Shown here in pieces: positions 59,556 to 64,000 of a stretch of 64,000 bases of DNA. The notes beneath the pieces are model-generated. The model did no database searches. It was not told the DNA's origin and worked only from the letters and a program-made list of their open reading frames with translations. The stretch lies in the NCBI RefSeq assembly GCF_016097555.1, contig NC_054706.1, forward strand, positions 26,754,029-26,818,028. The letters are read 5' to 3'. The stretch's first letter is position 1. Each line of letters starts with the position of its first letter. Both the position numbers and the translations under genes were made by a program. Source of the DNA: Gigantopelta aegis (Eukaryota; Mollusca; Gastropoda; Neomphalida; Peltospiridae).

Positions 59556-60528
59556 TGTGACGGAACATGCTCTTAATTTTGTTTTCGCCTGTGGCGATAT
59601 TAATTATTTTAGAGGGCCGTGTGCATGTGATGACGTCAAGACTGCAGAGATCAAATTAACCAACAGCCAGATTCTAGCAGACTTGAGCCCCCAGCGAGCA
59701 AAGTTGACTACGTTGAAACAAGACAATGTTTCCATTTGTCAGGACCTTCCAACGGTTACCAATACCTTAAGCCAGGATGTGCGCTTGGAACCCAACGCTA
59801 CACCGATTCGACAGCATGCCTATCGGAGAAAACCTGGAAAACGTGCGCCACTGCTAAAGAAGGAAACGAAGTTCCAGTGGTCAGATGAATGTGAGAAGTC
59901 ATTCAACCGTCTCAAGCAGATGCTCTCCTCGTCTCCCGTGATGGCAGCGCCAGACTACCGAATGCCGTTCAAGCTAGCTGTGGATGTCAGTGACGTGGGA
60001 GCTGGAGCTGTGCTGTTCCAAGAAGACGAAAATGGACTGGACCAACCTGTAAGTTTCTTCTCCAAAAAGTTTGACAAACACCAGGTGAACTATTCCACTA
60101 TAGAGAAGGAAGCTTTGGCCATGGTACAAGCTCTGAAGCATTTTCAGATCTACGTGAAATCGGCAGTGCATCAAGTGGTGGTCTTTACTGATCATAATCC
60201 GCTCACTTTCATTCACAGAATGAAAACCACCAACCGCAAGAATTCCCAATTACCATTGAACATATCAAGGGCACATCCAATGTAATCGCGGATGCCCTGT
60301 CCCGACGTTGAACGTAATGATAATGTGTTGACATTCTTGATTTCTGTTTTGTTTTTATATATTTTATTTGTATACCAGGGACTCAGAGACTCAGTGTGAT
60401 TACTGGTAGTCACCTTATTATTATGTGTTGTAAATGCCCGGATGCGTCGGTTAACGCACCTTTTGTTTTAATGTAGTATATTTCCCTATTCCTAGAGTAG
60501 AGGAAATATCCTTTTTGAGGTGGGGGTG

Positions 60529-62011
60529 TGTGACGGAACATGCTCTTAATTTTGTTTTCGCCTGTGGCGATATTAATTATTTTAGAGGGCCGTGTGAAGT
60601 TCTCAATACACACCCAGCCCAGGTGCGGAGGCCATGTGGCCAGTAGTTACGTAATACCTCCGCGCGACCGGGGTATCTGTAGCGAACTGGCGACGACCAG
60701 TCTAGGCTTGTAAGAAAAAATACCGCTTGGTCGCTGTGGAAATATACACATCATAAGATTCGGTTCCGCGTCCTATCTCCGGAACAGTCTGGGTTTTATA
60801 ATAAATAGCTAGGGTTTAGATATATCGGGGAGAAACATAGGAAGGCTGCAGGGGAAACGGACGTCGTCCACTGAACTAAATATATAAGTTCAGTCCGGAC
60901 GTGGTAATTATATATTATTTCTGCTCTGTGTATAACCTTGATGTGATATTTTAATTATACCAATATTATTTAGACGGTGCTGCCGGTCATCTGACGCAGT
61001 AAACTGTAGGCTCTCTGTCTAAATAATTATTAAAGCTTAGCCAGTCATCCTAGAGGACCTAGGTAAACTGTAGGTTATTGTCTTTATTGTGTTAGGTACC
61101 AGTATTAATTCTGTGTTACAAGGTTACTGAATGAGTAGTAAGGGTTAATTAAAAATTAACCAGTTAGGAATAGAGTTGTAATTCCTTTACTAATTGCACC
61201 GGCCTCGGTGGCGTCGTGGCAGGCCATCGGTCTACAGGCTGGTAGGTACTGGGTTCGGATCCCAGTCGAGGCATGGAATTTTTAATCCAGATACCGACTC
61301 CAAACCCTGAGTGAGTGCTCCGCAAGGCTCAATGGGTAGGTGTAAACCACTTGCACCGACCAGTGATCCATAACTGGTTCAGCAAAGACCATGGTTTGTG
61401 CTATCCTGCCTGTGGGAAGCGCAAATAAAAGATCCCTTGCTGCCTGTCGTAAAAGAGTAGCCTATGTGGCGACAGCGGGTTTCCTCTAAAAAAAAATCTG
61501 TGTGGTCCTTAACCATATGTCTGACGCCATATAACCGTAAATAAAATGTGTTGAGTGCGTCGTTAAATAAAACACTTCTTTCTTTCTTTCTTTCCTTTAC
61601 TAATTAAGTTCCCCTGGAAGCGTTTCTCAATTATCACACGTGTGGGTGTTGTGTCACGGTGAAGTGATTAGCATATTGTGTAAACTAGACACCTAGAGAT
61701 TAACTAATTAAGTGATTAGTTCTGGGTTGTTATTATTTGTTGTTGTTAATTAACTACTGCGGCTGTACATTTGTCAGCGTAAGTTAATACAGATTCCAAA
61801 GTGTATTGTGTTTTTGTTGTGTTTTCTAGTGAACTAAACGTGCTATATTATATATACTTTATATAAGATCGTATCTCTGATCATACCTAGACGAGCCACA
61901 CTAGGGTTTTAAACTGCCCGTTACAGAGAGATCTAATAGATATACAGTTAGGAGAGATATTTGGATAATCGTGTTTTATTCGGTTACGGGTATTATAGGA
62001 TCCCCGTGACA
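60529..62011 (+). repeat. Right LTR of the Ty3/gypsy fossil (with SINE inside)
   Basis: It starts TGTGACGGAACATGCTC and ends GGATCCCCGTGACA. About 1.08 kb remain once the SINE is set aside. Confidence 0.85.
61199..61596 (+). mobile_element. SINE family B head with family A-type tail, inserted in an LTR
   Basis: It is complete from ACCGGCCTCGGTGGCGTCGTGG (split by one base) to the tail TGTGTTGAGTGCGTCGTTAA and (TTTC)n. A 14-bp target duplication TTCCTTTACTAATT lies at both sides (about 61184-61197 and 61592-61605). The mosaic matches the copy at 40373. Confidence 0.9.
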
Positions 62012-62032
62012 CATACATACATACATACATAG

Positions 62033-62345
62033 CTCAGAGCGCATCGTTGTTAGTCTCGCAATTTGCGGGCGATTCGGTATGGGACAATTTGGGAGGCCAG
62101 AAAGGACTTAATTATCCCCTGTGCCAGTGCGTTAATATCTGTATATGTAACAGTCAACCTCGACATACACACAATATATAGATATTCATACATCAATACA
62201 TACATACATGTACATACATACATACAATACAATACAATACAATACAATACAATACAATACAATACAATACAATACAATACAATACAATACAATACAATAC
62301 AATACACTACATGCATACATACATACATACATACATACATAGTGT
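62033..62345 (+). mobile_element. SINE family C, second copy, with (AATAC)n tail
   Basis: It starts TAGCTCAGAGCGCATCG (A-box-like) and lacks the B-box segment seen in the copy at 59295. It shares GAGGCCAGAAAGGACTTAAT and TAACAGTCAACCTCGACATA. Tail of pentanucleotide AATAC repeats at about 62224-62305, then CATA repeats. Confidence 0.7.
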
Positions 62346-62488
62346 GGATTGCCCCTCCCCAATATGCCCCTAACCCCCATAAAATCCTGGCTACGTCAGT
62401 GGTTACGCAAGGACGCGTCCCAGATTGTGTGTATCAAAAACACTAATAATTCAAACGTATTTCATCAACCTCGGTAGGTTAGTGGTAT

Positions 62489-62950
62489 CACTTGGGTATC
62501 GTGGGTTGTCGTTTTTGCTCCAACGTAGCATATCAATAGGCCTAATAGTGTACATGTTTCCTTTGGATTATTTAACAGAGAAAAATACTATATCCCCATT
62601 TTGTTCCGTTAATGCAACTTGAAATATATTTAGTTAAATAGTTTATTATATTATTACGTCATTTCTGCTGTTTTACAAGTCAGGTTGATCAAAGAGAAGC
62701 GCCGTGTCGAAAATTACTGCTTTTGTTTACACTGTACATACAGGAGATGGTCAGGAGCTGACGTCACTTCTCCCCAAGCTATCCCACCGGACGTCACAAA
62801 AACGAAACAAAATGGCTGCCCCCAGTTAGCAGGAATAATCATATTTTTTTATTAACTCTAAAATTACGCGTTTTTCATTTGCTAAAGTATCAGTATGTGT
62901 TGGTGGTCCGGGTATGCATCTTTCCAACACATAAGTCTCTTGTTTGAGTT
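62489..62950 (+). repeat. Dispersed repeat, partner of 6281-6760
   Basis: Same landmarks as the copy at 6281, with more differences in its first half. Confidence 0.7.
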
Positions 62951-63588
62951 GACCCTACTTTTAATAGCTTTTTTAGCCAAACAGAAAATTTGAATGCAGG
63001 ATTTTTAATTATAATAAATGTATAAAATTAAAAATTAAAACATATGTAATGTCATCTGGTATTTGTCTGCAACTTGGGGGGGGGGGGGGGGGGTAGGGGA
63101 CGTTGCTCAGTGGTAAACATTCCGTGCTATGCCTTCGATGAGGAAAGACGTGTCGCTCTGCTCTCTCGAGTTTCCCCCCCCCCCCCCCCCCCCCCCCCCA
63201 CCTGGGGGGACTTATTGCAAGCTACGGCTCTTTGTTGGAGTACCGCGTCGCTTACATTGCCTCACGGGCAACCGTGACTTTGGTGTATGGCGACGCGGTA
63301 ACGAACACGACGAAGAGGAAGGGAAGAGGAAGGAGGAAGAGGAAACCTGCACCAGGGACAGCTCAGGGGGGTCCTAAACTAGCGTCCTGTTTGCGTCGCC
63401 GCCCCCACCCCCGGGACCCGAAAAACCAGTGCCAGCCGACGCAGAGACTGAGCCAGTGGACCAGTCGACGCCGCAGTTGGACACAGCGATCTGCGAGACT
63501 CCACGGCGTGCGTCTCCCGTTCTAACCCCTTCGAGGCGGTCGGCATCGAGTCCCCCACCCCCGGGGGGCTCCGCCAAGACACCTATGG
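62951..63588. other. Region upstream of the edge ORF, with G and C tracts
   Basis: G tract at about 63077-63093 and C tract at about 63174-63199. From about 63230 the sequence becomes GC-rich, with a Lys/Arg/Glu-rich frame (GKRKEEEETC) and an acidic Pro-rich frame (63429-63638: PADAETEPVDQSTPQ, SASSPPPPGGSAKTP). These may be earlier parts of the gene at 63589, read in different frames. Confidence 0.45.
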
Positions 63589-64000
63589 ATGGTGCTGCTG
63601 CAAAGCGGAAGGCCGTCACCCCACCGAGTAGTGACTAGCCGGGGCAGGGACGCCGCCTGGAGTCCAGCCATCTCCAAGATCAAGGGCCAGTACGCTCGAT
63701 ACTTGGTCGGGGACACCTCGGACACAAGCTCACTGCCGGGAGGCATTCCTGAGGGCAACTTTAAGAAGTTTCCTGACGGAGTTGAGTGTGTCATCCACGC
63801 CATGGAACTACGAGACGGAAAGTTTGGACTTGTGGTGACGTGGCGCCGAGATGATCTCTACAGACAGGGAATACTCTTGGAAGACATGGACAACTACACC
63901 GTCCACAGAGTACTGAACGCCCATAACGTCGAACTTGCTAAGACCTTGCTAGCCCACCGTTGGAGGAAACTGGTGCCAGTTCAACGCCAAGCACTTCATC
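63589..64000 (+). CDS. Open reading frame running off the right edge, unknown protein
   Basis: From an ATG at 63589, 137 codons stay open to the end of the window. Clean, non-repetitive coding character begins at AWSPAISKIKGQYARYLVGD and continues with VIHAMELRDGKFGLVVTWRR, ILLEDMDNYTVHRVLNAHNV and LAKTLLAHRWRKLVPVQRQA. Third positions are G/C-rich, unlike the AT-rich flanks. I do not recognise the family. It could be a host exon or the first ORF of a retroelement that lies mostly outside the window. The true start is unclear because the preceding frame (to 63638) overlaps it in a different phase. Confidence 0.5.
   Translation, partial: MVLLQSGRPSPHRVVTSRGRDAAWSPAISKIKGQYARYLVGDTSDTSSLPGGIPEGNFKKFPDGVECVIHAMELRDGKFGLVVTWRRDDLYRQGILLEDMDNYTVHRVLNAHNVELAKTLLAHRWRKLVPVQRQALH

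Larger units (their letters stand above)
59556..62011 (+). mobile_element. Ty3/gypsy LTR retrotransposon fossil, incomplete
   Basis: The ends TGTGACGG and CCGTGACA form the short inverted repeat usual at LTR ends, flanked by CATAC on both sides (59551-59555, 62012-62016). Parts present: the start of a left LTR (59556-59623), part of pol (about 59780-60280), a polypurine tract (about 60513-60526) and a right LTR (60529-62011) that itself holds a SINE (61199-61596). The pol part shows RNase H-region phrases such as FQWSDECEKSF and VFTDHNPLTFI. Left and right LTR starts agree at every position I compared (68 bp), so the insertion looks young. It is broken: most of gag and pol is absent. Confidence 0.88.

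Noticed and set aside
61199-61270. A functional tRNA gene
   Set aside because: The A and B boxes belong to the SINE head; no cloverleaf with proper stems is kept, and the same head recurs in many SINE copies.
62050-62380. Frames with repeated YCIVL
   Set aside because: Translation of the AATAC pentanucleotide repeat.
63522-63803. Minus-strand ORF at the right edge
   Set aside because: It overlaps the better-supported plus-strand frame and looks like its shadow.

Overview
The window looks like animal nuclear DNA, most probably from a mollusc (a gastropod is my best guess). The reasons are tRNA-derived SINEs in several families, Tc1, pogo, PIF/Harbinger and MITE-type DNA transposons, a LINE with an RNase H domain, Ty3/gypsy debris, spliced genes with GT-AG introns, long satellites, and a Golgi beta-1,3-galactosyltransferase gene. 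Gene density is low and most of the sequence is transposon debris. I see no bacterial-type operons, rRNA genes, true tRNA genes or CRISPR arrays. The species assignment is inference; no search was run.

Layout. 1-1.9 kb: a broken Tc1 transposon on the minus strand with a 626-bp non-autonomous element inside it. 2-11 kb: SINEs, MITEs, a fold-back element, and a 1.7-kb block that recurs at 23-30 kb in a longer form. 11.6-12.3 kb: a possible host exon of unknown function. 12.3-14.7 kb: a satellite array whose monomers each carry a small palindrome. 16.4-21.7 kb: a Tc1 element interrupted by a 4.36-kb pogo-type transposon with perfect 18-bp terminal inverted repeats and a TA target duplication. 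The pogo element encodes a transposase followed by a predicted cysteine-protease domain and a PHD-like zinc finger. 22-30 kb: the longer copy of the duplicated block, plus several MITEs. 30.7-31.4 kb and 45.1-46.3 kb: minus-strand fragments of one large invertebrate protein family (motif GLHAFTGCDT). 32.2-34.6 kb: a broken PIF/Harbinger transposon with its MADF/BESS-like accessory gene. 36.1-38.6 kb: a four-exon minus-strand gene for a Crypton-type tyrosine recombinase (DUF3504-like). 40.9-42.3 and 43.8-44.4 kb: minisatellites with higher-order structure. 49.1-54.8 kb: a nearly full-length but decayed LINE with two ORFs. 57.6-58.7 kb: the clearest host gene, a beta-1,3-galactosyltransferase. 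59.6-62.0 kb: an incomplete Ty3/gypsy fossil. 63.6-64 kb: an open reading frame running off the right edge.

How the parts relate. The elements record an order of events: pogo into Tc1, MITE into PIF/Harbinger, SINE into an LTR, fold-back element into SINE. Two SINE families share a core and exchange 3' tails, and one of those tails also ends the LINE, so the LINE is a candidate mobilising partner. The most unusual object is the pogo element, because a herpesvirus-tegument-type (C76-like) cysteine-protease domain lies between its transposase and its PHD finger. Its Cys, Asp and His are spaced much as in that protease family.
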